Source: Granulosicoccus antarcticus IMCC3135
GTDB lineage: Bacteria > Pseudomonadota > Gammaproteobacteria > Granulosicoccales > Granulosicoccaceae
DNA length: 64,000 bases
Reading direction: 5' to 3'
Assembly (NCBI RefSeq): GCF_002215215.1
Contig: NZ_CP018632.1
Location: 3,530,501 to 3,594,500, forward strand
Positions 24,780-33,578 of the stretch are shown piece by piece (positions within the stretch are counted from its first letter, which is position 1; every line of letters begins with the position of its first letter). The position numbers and the translations under genes are program-made. The notes under the pieces were generated by a model. It was given only the letters and a program-made list of their open reading frames with translations, did no database searches and had not been told where the DNA came from.

Positions 24780-27092
24780 ATGAAAAAAATAGCAGGAAGG
24801 TTGACCGCCAGTCATTGGGGTGTGGGTGTTGTCAATGTCGAGAAGGGGCGCATAATCTCTGTGGATTCTCATCCGCAAGATCCCAAGGGCTCTGCCATCA
24901 ACGGCAATATAGCGGGCAGTCTGCATGGCCGTGCACGCGTATTGCGCCCAGCTGTGCGCCAGGGATGGTTGGAGAACGGGCCGGGTCATCGCGGCGTGGA
25001 GCGCGGCAAGGATCGTTTTATTGAAGTTGATTGGGATCAGGCACTGGATCTGGTCGCGAATGAATTGAAGCGGGTACGAGTTGATCATGGCAATGAAGCG
25101 ATATTCGCCGGCTCCTACGGTTGGTCCAGTGCCGGGCGGTTTCACCACGCCCAAAGCCAGCTCAAGCGTTTCCTGAATACTCAAGGCGGCTTTGTTCGCT
25201 CGGAAGGTAACTACAGTTACAATGCAGCTCTGGTGCTGATGCCCCATATTGTCGGCCACTATCGCCAGCATGTAGTACAGGCAACACGTTGGTCCGTGGT
25301 AGCCAGGCACACCAAGCTGGTTGTCTTGTTCGGTGGTGTGGCTGAGCGCAATACGCAAGTGAGTGATGGTGGCGTCTCCCGGCACAAGACGGCTGACAAT
25401 CTGAACGCTTGCGCCAAGGCTGGGGTTCGCTTTGTCAATATCAGTCCCTTGCGCGGTGATTGCATGGAGACATTGGAGGCGCAGTGGCTTCCGCCACGAC
25501 CCGGCACCGATACCGCTGTCATGCTGGGGCTTGCCCATACGCTGTACACAGAAGACTTGTACGATCGCGCCTTCATCAAATCTCACACCGTCGGCTTTGA
25601 TAAATTCCTGCGTTACCTGTCGGGCCAGGAAGATGGTGTGGCTAAAACCGCTGAGTGGGCGGCGCAAATCAGTGGTCTGGAGGCAGACACTATCCGTGAG
25701 CTGGCCCGTGAAATGGCCAGTAAACGCACCATGCTCAGTACGGCTGCCGGTGTGCAGCGTACCGATTATGGCGAGCAGGTGTTGTGGATGACGGTGACAC
25801 TGGCATCCATGCTGGGGCAGATCGGCCTGCCCGGCGGCGGCTACACCATCGGTTATGGCGTCAACGCCAATATCGGTAATACCGAGCGCCTGTTTCGCTG
25901 GGCAACGTTGCCGCAAGGCAAGAACCCGGTCGAGAACTTCATCCCGGTGGCCATGATCAGTGAGATGCTGCTCAAGCCAGGCACCCAGTATCCCTATAAC
26001 GGTCAGCAACGGACATTTCCGGACATCAAGATGGTCTGGTGGGCGGGCGGCAATCCTTTTCACCATCACCAGGATTTGAATCGACTGCATCAGGCGTTTC
26101 AGCGTCCGGATACCATCATTGTCAACGAGTTCAACTGGGCCTCGACGGCGCGGCATGCCGATATCGTCTTGCCGGTGGCAGCCCCCCAGGAGCGTTGTGA
26201 TTTTGGAGCAGGCAAGTCCGATGATGGCTTGGTACCCATGCCCGCCCATGTGCAACCGGCGGGTCAGGCCCGCACCGAATACGATATCTATTGTGATTTG
26301 TCCGAACGCCTGGGGAGTCTGGCTGAATTTTCTGAAGGTCGCGATGGGGATCAGTGGCTTCGAGTGCTCTGGGAGCAAACGCAACAAGCCGCTGAGCAGG
26401 CGCAGGTCGAGCTACCTGATTGGGATACCTTTATAGCTGGCGATATGCTGCAAATACCGGATCCATCACCCGATCAGGTGTTTCTGGCGGACTACCGCGC
26501 CGATCCGGATGCCCATCCGCTGCCGACCCCCAGTGGCAAGATCGAACTGTATTCGGAAGCTATTGCAGGCTTTGGTCTTGATGATTGTCCGGGTCATGCC
26601 ACTTGGTTCGAAGTTCGGGATCAGCAGCGTCCGGGGCATGAGCGCTACCCCTTGTTCATGTTGTCCGGTCAGCCGAAAACACGTTTGCACAGCCAGCTGG
26701 ACAATGGTGATTACAGTAAACAGTACAAGATAAAAGACCGAGAACCGGTGCTGGTGCATCCGCAGGATGCCGCACCGCGCAACTTGCAGGACGGTGATGT
26801 GGTTGAACTGTATAACGAGCGTGGGCGATGCCTGGCGGGAGTCAGAATTACCGACGACATTCGTCAGGGCTGTATCTTCTTGTGGACCGGTGCCTGGCAT
26901 GATCCTGACTACAGCACAGCGTCTCACCGTGATCGACATGGCAATCCGAATGTCCTGACTCACGATGAGCGGACATCCTCACTGGCACAGGGCCCGGCAG
27001 CGCATTCCACCCAAGTGCAGATGCAGCGATTCGACGATCCATTGCCGACGGTCACCGTTCACGAGGCGCCCGAGTTTGCAAGCCTTCCCTGA
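24780..27092 (+). CDS. Molybdopterin S-/N-oxide reductase (BisC/TorZ type)
   Basis: A 770-residue cytoplasmic bis-MGD enzyme; BisC itself is about 740-780. I chose ATG 24780 because the next upstream ATG (24747) lies inside the operator. There is no Tat signal and no N-terminal [4Fe-4S] cysteines. SASHWG-like TASHWGVGVVN starts the fold, followed by VDWDQALDLVANELKRV, IFAGSYGWSSAGRFHHAQSQ, the Mo-ligand Ser in SEGNYSYNAAL, MLGQIGLPGGGYTIGYGVNA, IKMVWWAGGNPFHHHQD and the C-terminal dinucleotide-binding SGQPKTRLHSQLDNG. The family reduces sulfoxides (biotin or methionine sulfoxide) or amine N-oxides. The IclR gene follows after 64 bases on the same strand. Confidence 0.9.
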   Translation: MKKIAGRLTASHWGVGVVNVEKGRIISVDSHPQDPKGSAINGNIAGSLHGRARVLRPAVRQGWLENGPGHRGVERGKDRFIEVDWDQALDLVANELKRVRVDHGNEAIFAGSYGWSSAGRFHHAQSQLKRFLNTQGGFVRSEGNYSYNAALVLMPHIVGHYRQHVVQATRWSVVARHTKLVVLFGGVAERNTQVSDGGVSRHKTADNLNACAKAGVRFVNISPLRGDCMETLEAQWLPPRPGTDTAVMLGLAHTLYTEDLYDRAFIKSHTVGFDKFLRYLSGQEDGVAKTAEWAAQISGLEADTIRELAREMASKRTMLSTAAGVQRTDYGEQVLWMTVTLASMLGQIGLPGGGYTIGYGVNANIGNTERLFRWATLPQGKNPVENFIPVAMISEMLLKPGTQYPYNGQQRTFPDIKMVWWAGGNPFHHHQDLNRLHQAFQRPDTIIVNEFNWASTARHADIVLPVAAPQERCDFGAGKSDDGLVPMPAHVQPAGQARTEYDIYCDLSERLGSLAEFSEGRDGDQWLRVLWEQTQQAAEQAQVELPDWDTFIAGDMLQIPDPSPDQVFLADYRADPDAHPLPTPSGKIELYSEAIAGFGLDDCPGHATWFEVRDQQRPGHERYPLFMLSGQPKTRLHSQLDNGDYSKQYKIKDREPVLVHPQDAAPRNLQDGDVVELYNERGRCLAGVRITDDIRQGCIFLWTGAWHDPDYSTASHRDRHGNPNVLTHDERTSSLAQGPAAHSTQVQMQRFDDPLPTVTVHEAPEFASLP

Positions 27093-27156
27093 GCTGTGTG
27101 GTCGGGGCCTGATTTCTGTATATTCAACGCTCTTTGCAATAGCGTTCTGAATCGGC

Positions 27157-27924
27157 ATGGCTGACGAGAAAAATGAGACGAAGGTCGATTCCACCTTATC
27201 CAAGGGGCTGGCAATACTGGAGACGCTGGCAGCAGCGACTGATGGCAAAGGTGTAACCGAGCTTTCCAGGGAGCTGGGCTACACAAAATCCAATGTCTTC
27301 CGGCTGCTGCAGACGCTGAAGCATCTGGGTTATGTCAAGAATCGCGAAGACAAGAGCTATACGGCGACCTTGAAGACCTGGCAGGTGGGTCGTCATACCA
27401 TCGAAAATCTCAATCTTCGGGATGTGGCCAGTGAGGAGATGCGCTATCTGTCCAGAGAGACCGGGGAGACGATCTATCTGGCCGTGCGTGAAAATCTGTC
27501 TGTGGTGTATATCAGCAAGATTGACAGCATCAAGCCGATTCGTTCCTGGAATCCGATAGGCGGCAGTGCACCCGTACATTGTGTGGGTGCCGGCAAGGCC
27601 ATTCTGGCATCCAACTACACGACGTTGCGAGACGCTGTCAAAGGTAGTCTGACTCGACACACTGATAAGACGCTGACGCGCATCACTGATCTGGACGCCG
27701 ATATGGCGCTGACTCTGGAGCGTGGTTACTCCTACGATAGTGGCGAGTTCAGGGAAGGCATCATCAGTGTGGGTGCGGCCATCAGTCTGCCCGATCAGGA
27801 GACGATAGCCTCAGTGAGCATCTCCTTACCCGAAGTGAACCTGGGTGATATCACTAAGGAGAAGTTGGGCGCTCTGGTTGTTGAGGCTGCAGCCAAGGTG
27901 TCAGCCAAGCTGCAGCGTTTCTGA
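27157..27924 (+). CDS. IclR-family transcriptional regulator
   Basis: A 255-residue regulator. The winged helix-turn-helix is at about 12-70 (STLSKGLAILETLAAATDGK, ELSRELGYTKSNVFRLLQTL). The IclR effector domain is at about 85-255, with ETIYLAVRENLSVVYISKID, the loop HCVGAGKAILA and GYSYDSGEFREGIISVGAAI. IclR proteins bind palindromes near the -10/+1 region and respond to small organic acids. Two matching palindromes at 24740-24761 and 28387-28408 flank this gene and are the best candidates for its operators. It therefore probably controls the reductase, the rhodanese and the hydantoinase operon. Confidence 0.88.
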   Translation: MADEKNETKVDSTLSKGLAILETLAAATDGKGVTELSRELGYTKSNVFRLLQTLKHLGYVKNREDKSYTATLKTWQVGRHTIENLNLRDVASEEMRYLSRETGETIYLAVRENLSVVYISKIDSIKPIRSWNPIGGSAPVHCVGAGKAILASNYTTLRDAVKGSLTRHTDKTLTRITDLDADMALTLERGYSYDSGEFREGIISVGAAISLPDQETIASVSISLPEVNLGDITKEKLGALVVEAAAKVSAKLQRF

Positions 27925-27958
27925 ATTCAACCCACTTCCAATAGCCTGGTTCTAGCCG

Positions 27959-28366
27959 CTATTTGGCCGTGTCTGCGGCTGCATGCTCTACCGGGCCGTT
28001 CTGCTTCGCCCAGGTAGAAAAGCCTTCCTTCAGGTGTGCAGCCTTGAAGCCCATATCCTGCAAGGTGGCCACGGTCAGTGCTGAACGCCAGCCTGATGCG
28101 CAGTGGAAGACAAACTTCTTGTCTGCTGCAAAGATCTCCTTGAAGTAGGGGCTGTCCGGATCGACCCAGAATTCGATCATGCCACGTGGTGCGTGGAAAC
28201 TACCCGGAATGAAGCCACTGCGTTGACGTTCACGCACGTCGCGAATATCCACGATAACCACGTCGGGGTCTCCGACCATGGCAATCAGATCAACGGTTTC
28301 AATCTCTTCTATGCGTTCTCTGGCAGCTGCAACCATCTGCGCCGATGAGGTTGTCAATGAAGTCAT
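27959..28366 (-). CDS. Rhodanese-domain sulfurtransferase
   Basis: A 135-residue single rhodanese domain. Landmarks: VVIVDIRDVRERQRSGFIPG (CH2A-like), HAPRGMIEFW, and the active-site loop with Cys89 in HCASGWRSA, which would carry a persulfide. The Trp in the loop and WVDPDSPYFKEIF are typical of a small-rhodanese group. It would transfer sulfane sulfur to an acceptor in the cytoplasm. It is divergent from the FAD oxidoreductase operon across 112 bases that hold palindrome site 2, whose orientation points at this gene with the same spacing (20 bases to the ATG) as site 1 has to the reductase. Confidence 0.88.
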   Translation of the reverse strand: MTSLTTSSAQMVAAARERIEEIETVDLIAMVGDPDVVIVDIRDVRERQRSGFIPGSFHAPRGMIEFWVDPDSPYFKEIFAADKKFVFHCASGWRSALTVATLQDMGFKAAHLKEGFSTWAKQNGPVEHAAADTAK

Positions 28367-28386
28367 GATAAATATCCTGTATTGAT

Positions 28387-28408
28387 ATATGGAACAGTGA
28401 TTCTATAT
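28387..28408 (-). promoter_or_regulatory. 22-bp palindromic operator (site 2), likely IclR-type
   Basis: ATATGGAA-N6-TTCTATAT. Read on the minus strand, the block 28416-28376 aligns with 24732-24771: GTGTCAA, ATAT, GTTCCATATA and ATAC are shared at matching positions. The site lies between divergent genes and could govern both. Confidence 0.65.
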
Positions 28409-28478
28409 GTTGACACGATGCAAGTTAGAGTGCAACATGCCCACATCGATACTACAGGACTGCCAACGGCGACTGACC

Positions 28479-29753
28479 ATGACATCAAAACCTGTTTCTC
28501 TGTGGGATCATTCGGCTGAAGAGCCTGAAGTTTCGCAGCCATTCAAGCCCGATTCGAAGGTCGATGTCGCCATTGTGGGTGGTGGATTCACAGGCCTGTC
28601 GACAGCCTTGCATTGCGCCGAGAAAGGACTCTCCGTCCAGCTGTTTGAGGCCGAGCAGATTGGTTATGGCGGTTCTGGACGAAACTGTGGATTGGTGAAC
28701 GCAGCCTTGTGGCTGCCACCTGCGCAGGTTCGCGAAAAACTGGGTGAAACCTACGGGCCACGATTTATCAAGCAGTTTGGCAAGGGGCCAGAGTACGTCT
28801 TCTCCTTAATCGAAAAGCACCAGATGCGTTGTGAGGTAACTCGCACCGGCACCATCCATGCGGCACACTCACCCGGTGGCCTGCGTGATCTGCAAGGCCG
28901 GATGGATGAATGGCAGCGATTGGGCGAGCCTGTTGAGTTGCTCGATCGTGCCGCGGTGTCAGAGATGATCGGTACAGAGCGCTTCTATGGTGGTTTGCTG
29001 GATCACCGGGCCGGTACGATCAACCCGATGGGCTATTGCCGGGGGCTGGCGCGTGCCGCTGATCAGGCGGGGGCCACGATATCCACGGGCATACGGGTGA
29101 CCCGCTTGCAAAAAGAGGGTACAGGCTGGGTGGTTGAGACCGACCAGGGCGTTGTGCATGCCAAAGCCGTCATATTGGGCACCAATGCCTATACCGACGA
29201 GCTGTGGCCAGATCTGAAGCGCATCTTCACCATGATCAATTACTTCCAGCTGGCAACCCGTCCTCTGGATGGCAAGGCTGCTTCCATTTTGCCTGGTAAG
29301 CAAGGTCTCTGGGACACAGCTCCCATCATGTTCAACATTCGTAGAGATGCCTTCGATCGGCTGTTGATTGGCAGCATGGGCAAGGTGATGGGAACCGTTG
29401 ATAGCGGCTTGTCACAGCGCTGGGCCAGTCACCAGATTCGCAAGATCTTTCCTCAGCTGGGACCGGTTGAATTCGAAACGGCCTGGCACGGACAGATTGC
29501 CATGACGCCGGATCACTTGCCGCGCATTCATGAGCTGGGCACCAACGCCTATACGGCGATTGGCTACAACGGTCGAGGGATCACCACGGGCACCCTGTTT
29601 GGCAAAGCCATGGCGGATCTGTTGACGGGGATGGACAAGGCTGATCTGCCTCTGCCCATTACCTCGCTGTCCACGGTACCCAGTGCGCCGTTCTACTCCC
29701 GTCTCTATCAGACGGCTTTCACGGCCAATCAGGTGGCCAGGAGCATTGTTTAG
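28479..29753 (+). CDS. FAD-dependent oxidoreductase (DAO family)
   Basis: A 424-residue flavoprotein. I use ATG 28479 (MTSKPVSLWDHSAEEPE), which matches the usual start of this group; ATG 28437 is possible. The FAD motif is VDVAIVGGGFTGLSTALHCA, then YGGSGRNCGLVNAALWLPP. The C-terminal WHGQIAMTPDHLPRIHELG and AIGYNGRGITTGTLFGKAMA complete the flavin site. The relatives oxidise secondary or N-methyl amines (sarcosine-oxidase-like, PuuB-like). It heads an operon with HyuA (19-base gap), HyuB, a PrpE-like ligase and an ABC ATPase, so it probably acts on an N-substituted amino acid released from a hydantoin or lactam. Confidence 0.85.
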   Translation: MTSKPVSLWDHSAEEPEVSQPFKPDSKVDVAIVGGGFTGLSTALHCAEKGLSVQLFEAEQIGYGGSGRNCGLVNAALWLPPAQVREKLGETYGPRFIKQFGKGPEYVFSLIEKHQMRCEVTRTGTIHAAHSPGGLRDLQGRMDEWQRLGEPVELLDRAAVSEMIGTERFYGGLLDHRAGTINPMGYCRGLARAADQAGATISTGIRVTRLQKEGTGWVVETDQGVVHAKAVILGTNAYTDELWPDLKRIFTMINYFQLATRPLDGKAASILPGKQGLWDTAPIMFNIRRDAFDRLLIGSMGKVMGTVDSGLSQRWASHQIRKIFPQLGPVEFETAWHGQIAMTPDHLPRIHELGTNAYTAIGYNGRGITTGTLFGKAMADLLTGMDKADLPLPITSLSTVPSAPFYSRLYQTAFTANQVARSIV

Positions 29754-29772
29754 TGTGCAAGGAGAATCGCTT

Positions 29773-31872
29773 ATGAACAAGTCGATACGAGTTGGTGCCG
29801 ATGTGGGTGGAACCTTCACCGATGTTGCCCTTCAATTCGTTGATAGCCAGGGCAAGCTGGAATTATCAACCACCAAGGTGCTGACCAATTACAGCCATCC
29901 GGAACTGGCAATCGTTGAGGGTGTCGTGCAAGCGGCTGAACAGGCAGGTGTCGCTCTGGAGAATATCGGGCAGCTTATTCACGGCACCACGCTGGTCACC
30001 AATTCCCTGATTGAGCGTCGTGGTGCGAATCTGGCCTTTATCACTACGGAAGGTTTTCGCGATGTGATCGAGATGCGTGCTGAAAATCGTTTCGAACAAT
30101 ACGATCTGAACCTGAAGCTGCCCATTCCTCTGGTCGCACGCCAGCATCGTTTCACCATCAACGAACGTCTGGCCGCCGATGGCAGCGTTTTGCTGGCACC
30201 CAGTGCCGAGCAGATTGAAAAAGTGGCCAGACAGGTGGTTGATGCTGGCTATGAAGCGGTTGCCATCGGTTTCATGCACTCCTATGCGAATGATGCTCAT
30301 GAGCGGCAGATGGCCGATGCCATCAAAGCCTTGAAGCCTGAGTTACTGGTGTCTTTGTCGTCGGTAGTCTCACCACAAATGCGAGAGCTGCCGCGCTTCA
30401 ATACGGTCATTGCCAATGCCTATGTCCAGCCACAGGTGGCTGACTATCTGGGTCGACTGGTGCTGCGTTTACAGGAGCGCGGTGTGGATGCACCGGTGTT
30501 CATGCTGCATTCCGGCGGTGGTTTGATCACGGTACAGACGGCCACCGAGCAGCCGGTACGCTTGCTTGAGTCCGGACCTGCCGGTGGTGCCATCTACGCA
30601 GCTGACTTTGCCAGGGCTTATTCTCTGGATAGCGTCTTGTCCTTCGATATGGGGGGCACGACCGCGAAAATCTGTCTGATCGAAAACGGTTATCCCAAAA
30701 CCGCCAATTCCTTTGAAGTGGCTCGTACCTACCGGTTCAAGAAGGGCTCTGGCATGACGCTGAGCACACCGGTGGTGGAGATGGTAGAGATTGGTGCCGG
30801 TGGTGGCTCTATTGCCGCTATCGATAGCATGGGGCGTATCCAGGTGGGGCCTCGCTCGGCAGCTTCCGAGCCTGGACCTGCTTGTTATCAGCGTGGTGGT
30901 CTTGAGCCGACTGTCACCGACGCCAATCTGCTGCTTGGTCGACTTGATGGTGACAACTTTGCAGGCGGTGCCCTGGTCTTGTCGGCATCGGCATCAGAAG
31001 CGGTTGTGCAGGACAAGCTTTGTGCGGCATCGGGCTTCAGTGTCGAGGATGCCACCTTTGGTATCACCGAGATGGTCGATGAGAACATGGCCAACGCTGC
31101 CCGTGTTCACACTGTTGAAAACGGACGTGACATCGAGAATTTCACCATGATCGCCTTTGGTGGCGGTGCGCCTTTGCATGCTTGTCGTTTATGCGAAAAG
31201 CTGAATATCGACACGCTGTTGATTCCACCCGGAGCAGGCGTTGGCTCTGCCATCGGTTTTCTCAAGGCACCCTTCAGCTACGAGGCGAGCCGGGGTTTGT
31301 TCCAGCGACTGGCCCATTTTGATGCCAAGGTTGTTCGAGCAACGCTTGAGAATCTGGAAGAGGAGGCCCTGTCGTTTGTGAATCAGGGTGCTGCGGGTGA
31401 GAAAACAGTGCGAAGCCTGACCGCCTTCATGCGCTATTCAGGGCAGGGCTGGGAAATACCGGTGCCACTGGATGAAAGCGATGAGGCATCGTTGAATGTT
31501 GAGCATATCGAGAAAGCCTTCGAGCAGGCGTATCGCACTTTGTTTGGCAGAACCATCGACGGTCTGGGTATTGAAATTACCAACTGGTCGTTGAGCATCA
31601 GCACCGAACTACCGGCTGTGACGCCGGTGGAGCGCAATACGACGGGCAGCAATGTGAACTCCAGCGGTACGCGTGAGTTCTTCGATGCCGCCCAGCGTTG
31701 TCGCGTCTGGGCGCAAGAAGTCACACGTGAGCAAATGCGTGCGGGTATCAAGGTGGAAGGGCCGGCGGTGATCGTCGAGCGCGAAACCAGCACCATTGTC
31801 ACCTCTGCTTATAACGCCATCGGCCAGGCCGACGGAAGTCTGTTGATACAGCGAAAGGGAGCCAGCGCATGA
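29773..31872 (+). CDS. hyuA: Hydantoinase/oxoprolinase subunit A (ATP-binding)
   Basis: A 699-residue N-methylhydantoinase A/acetone-carboxylase-beta-like subunit. ATG 29773 follows AAGGAGA by 8 bases. The actin/hexokinase-like fold starts RVGADVGGTFTDVALQ (P-loop-like ATP site). Further landmarks are LIHGTTLVTNSLIERRGA, SSVVSPQMRELPRFNTV, MLHSGGG, ESGPAGGAIYAA, SFDMGGTTAKICLIE and EIGAGGGSIAAID. These enzymes hydrolyse cyclic amides (hydantoins, 5-oxoproline) or carboxylate ketones with ATP, together with subunit B. The ATGA overlap with hyuB shows translational coupling. No hyuC or N-carbamoylase gene is nearby. Confidence 0.92.
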   Translation: MNKSIRVGADVGGTFTDVALQFVDSQGKLELSTTKVLTNYSHPELAIVEGVVQAAEQAGVALENIGQLIHGTTLVTNSLIERRGANLAFITTEGFRDVIEMRAENRFEQYDLNLKLPIPLVARQHRFTINERLAADGSVLLAPSAEQIEKVARQVVDAGYEAVAIGFMHSYANDAHERQMADAIKALKPELLVSLSSVVSPQMRELPRFNTVIANAYVQPQVADYLGRLVLRLQERGVDAPVFMLHSGGGLITVQTATEQPVRLLESGPAGGAIYAADFARAYSLDSVLSFDMGGTTAKICLIENGYPKTANSFEVARTYRFKKGSGMTLSTPVVEMVEIGAGGGSIAAIDSMGRIQVGPRSAASEPGPACYQRGGLEPTVTDANLLLGRLDGDNFAGGALVLSASASEAVVQDKLCAASGFSVEDATFGITEMVDENMANAARVHTVENGRDIENFTMIAFGGGAPLHACRLCEKLNIDTLLIPPGAGVGSAIGFLKAPFSYEASRGLFQRLAHFDAKVVRATLENLEEEALSFVNQGAAGEKTVRSLTAFMRYSGQGWEIPVPLDESDEASLNVEHIEKAFEQAYRTLFGRTIDGLGIEITNWSLSISTELPAVTPVERNTTGSNVNSSGTREFFDAAQRCRVWAQEVTREQMRAGIKVEGPAVIVERETSTIVTSAYNAIGQADGSLLIQRKGASA

Positions 31873-33515
31873 ATCGTCAGAGTATCGATTTCCAGATCAT
31901 GTGGAACCGTCTGATTGCCGTTGTCGAGGAACAGGCAACGACGCTTATCCGAACTGCATTCTCCACCTCGGTGCGTGAGGCGGGTGATCTTTCCGCAGGA
32001 CTGTTCGATCGTCGCGGTCGCATGATGGCCCAGGCGGTGACCGGCACGCCGGGCCATGTCAATGCGATGGCCGAGAGTGTCACTCATTTTGTACGCGAGA
32101 TTGGCGAGGGCAATATTCGCGAAGGTGATGTATTCGTGACCAATGACCCCTGGTTCGGGACCGGGCATTTACATGACATCACCATGGTGTCACCGGTTTT
32201 TCGAGCCTCGCAGCATATCGGCTTCTTTGCATGTACCGCGCATGTGGTCGACATTGGCGGGCGCGGTTTCGGGCCCGATGGCAATGATATTTTCGAAGAA
32301 GGTCTGCAGATTCCGATCATGAGATTTGCCAATCAGGGAGTCATCTCAGATGATCTGATAAGACTGGTGCGAGCCAATGTGCGTGTGCCTGACCAGGTGG
32401 TGGGGGATTTGTATTCTCTGGCTGCGTGTAACGAGGCCGGGGATCGTCGCTTGCAAGCCATGCTGGATGAGTTTTCTCTGGGCGAGCTGCAAGGTCTGGC
32501 TGATTTCATCATTGAAAGTAGTCGTCAGGCTACGTTGAAGGCTATTGCTGCAGTGCCCGACGGGATCTTTCGTAACTCCATGCAGGTGGATGGTTACGAC
32601 GAGCCGGTCATGATGGTTGTCAGCCTGAACATTGATGGCGAATCGCTGATAGCCGACTTTGCAGGCACCTCTGGCATGAGTGCGTTTGGTGTCAACGTGC
32701 CCGAGGTCTACACGCGCGCCTATGCCTGTTATGGACTCAAGTGTGCGATTGCACCTGAGGTGCCGAACAATACCGGTTCGCTGGAACCGTTTGTGATTAC
32801 AGCCCCTGAGGGGTGCATCCTAGCGGCGGCTCGACCAGCGCCGGTCTCTGTCAGACACGTCCTGGGGCATCTGGTACCCGATGTGGTGCTGGGTGCACTG
32901 CATCAGGCCATGCCCGATACGGTGCCTGCCGAAGGCGCAAGTGCTTTGTGGAATATTCAGATTTCCGTACGACCCAATACGCCTGAGTCCACTGTGGGTA
33001 ATTCAGAAGTTCTGATGTTCAATTCCGGCGGCACCGGTGCCAGGCCGCAACTGGATGGCTTGTCAGCTACCGCCTTTCCATCGGGTGTATCCACCATGAG
33101 TGTCGAGGCAACTGAACACGTCGGCCCTATCGTTGTCTGGCGTAAAGACTTGCGCGCAGATTCTGCAGGCTCGGGACGCTTTCGAGGTGGCTTCGGTCAG
33201 ACCATTGAAATCGAACCTCGAGAAGGCTTCGATTTTTCCTTCAATGCCATGTTTGATCGTGTAAAGAATCCGGCACGTGGTCGCGACGGCGGGCACAGCG
33301 GCGCCACCGGTGTGGTCGAGCTGGCAGATGGCGCGGTGCTGAAAAGCAAAGGCAAGCAGCTAATCAAGAATGGTCAGCGACTCAAGCTGAGTTTGCCGGG
33401 CGGCGGCGGGTATGGCGATCCGAAAAATCGTGATCCGGAACTGATCAAGGCTGATATGGACGCCGGCTTGATCTCCATTGACAAGGCCCGCGATGATTAC
33501 GGATTCAGTGGCTGA
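31869..33515 (+). CDS. hyuB: Hydantoinase/oxoprolinase subunit B
   Basis: A 548-residue partner of HyuA, starting in the ATGA that ends hyuA. The typical beginning is IDFQIMWNRLIAVVEEQATT, LIRTAFSTSVREAGDLSAGL and the metal-site region DVFVTNDPWFGTGHLHDITM, VFRASQHIGFFACTAHVVDI, GGRGFGPDG. The end has the glycine-rich LSLPGGGGYGDPKNRDPELI common to the family. The length is normal. With HyuA it should form a heteromer that opens a cyclic amide using ATP; the substrate is unknown. Confidence 0.92.
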   Translation: MNRQSIDFQIMWNRLIAVVEEQATTLIRTAFSTSVREAGDLSAGLFDRRGRMMAQAVTGTPGHVNAMAESVTHFVREIGEGNIREGDVFVTNDPWFGTGHLHDITMVSPVFRASQHIGFFACTAHVVDIGGRGFGPDGNDIFEEGLQIPIMRFANQGVISDDLIRLVRANVRVPDQVVGDLYSLAACNEAGDRRLQAMLDEFSLGELQGLADFIIESSRQATLKAIAAVPDGIFRNSMQVDGYDEPVMMVVSLNIDGESLIADFAGTSGMSAFGVNVPEVYTRAYACYGLKCAIAPEVPNNTGSLEPFVITAPEGCILAAARPAPVSVRHVLGHLVPDVVLGALHQAMPDTVPAEGASALWNIQISVRPNTPESTVGNSEVLMFNSGGTGARPQLDGLSATAFPSGVSTMSVEATEHVGPIVVWRKDLRADSAGSGRFRGGFGQTIEIEPREGFDFSFNAMFDRVKNPARGRDGGHSGATGVVELADGAVLKSKGKQLIKNGQRLKLSLPGGGGYGDPKNRDPELIKADMDAGLISIDKARDDYGFSG

Positions 33516-33578
33516 AGCCATTGCACTCACACTCAGGCAACGACATTACAGTCATCAACTACACCTGTTGAGCAAGAA

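Noticed and set aside
24735-26387. 550-codon open frame on the minus strand opposite the molybdenum reductase
   Set aside because: It mirrors the codon structure of the reductase gene, has no domain-like sequence and no ribosome site. The plus-strand protein is conserved from end to end.
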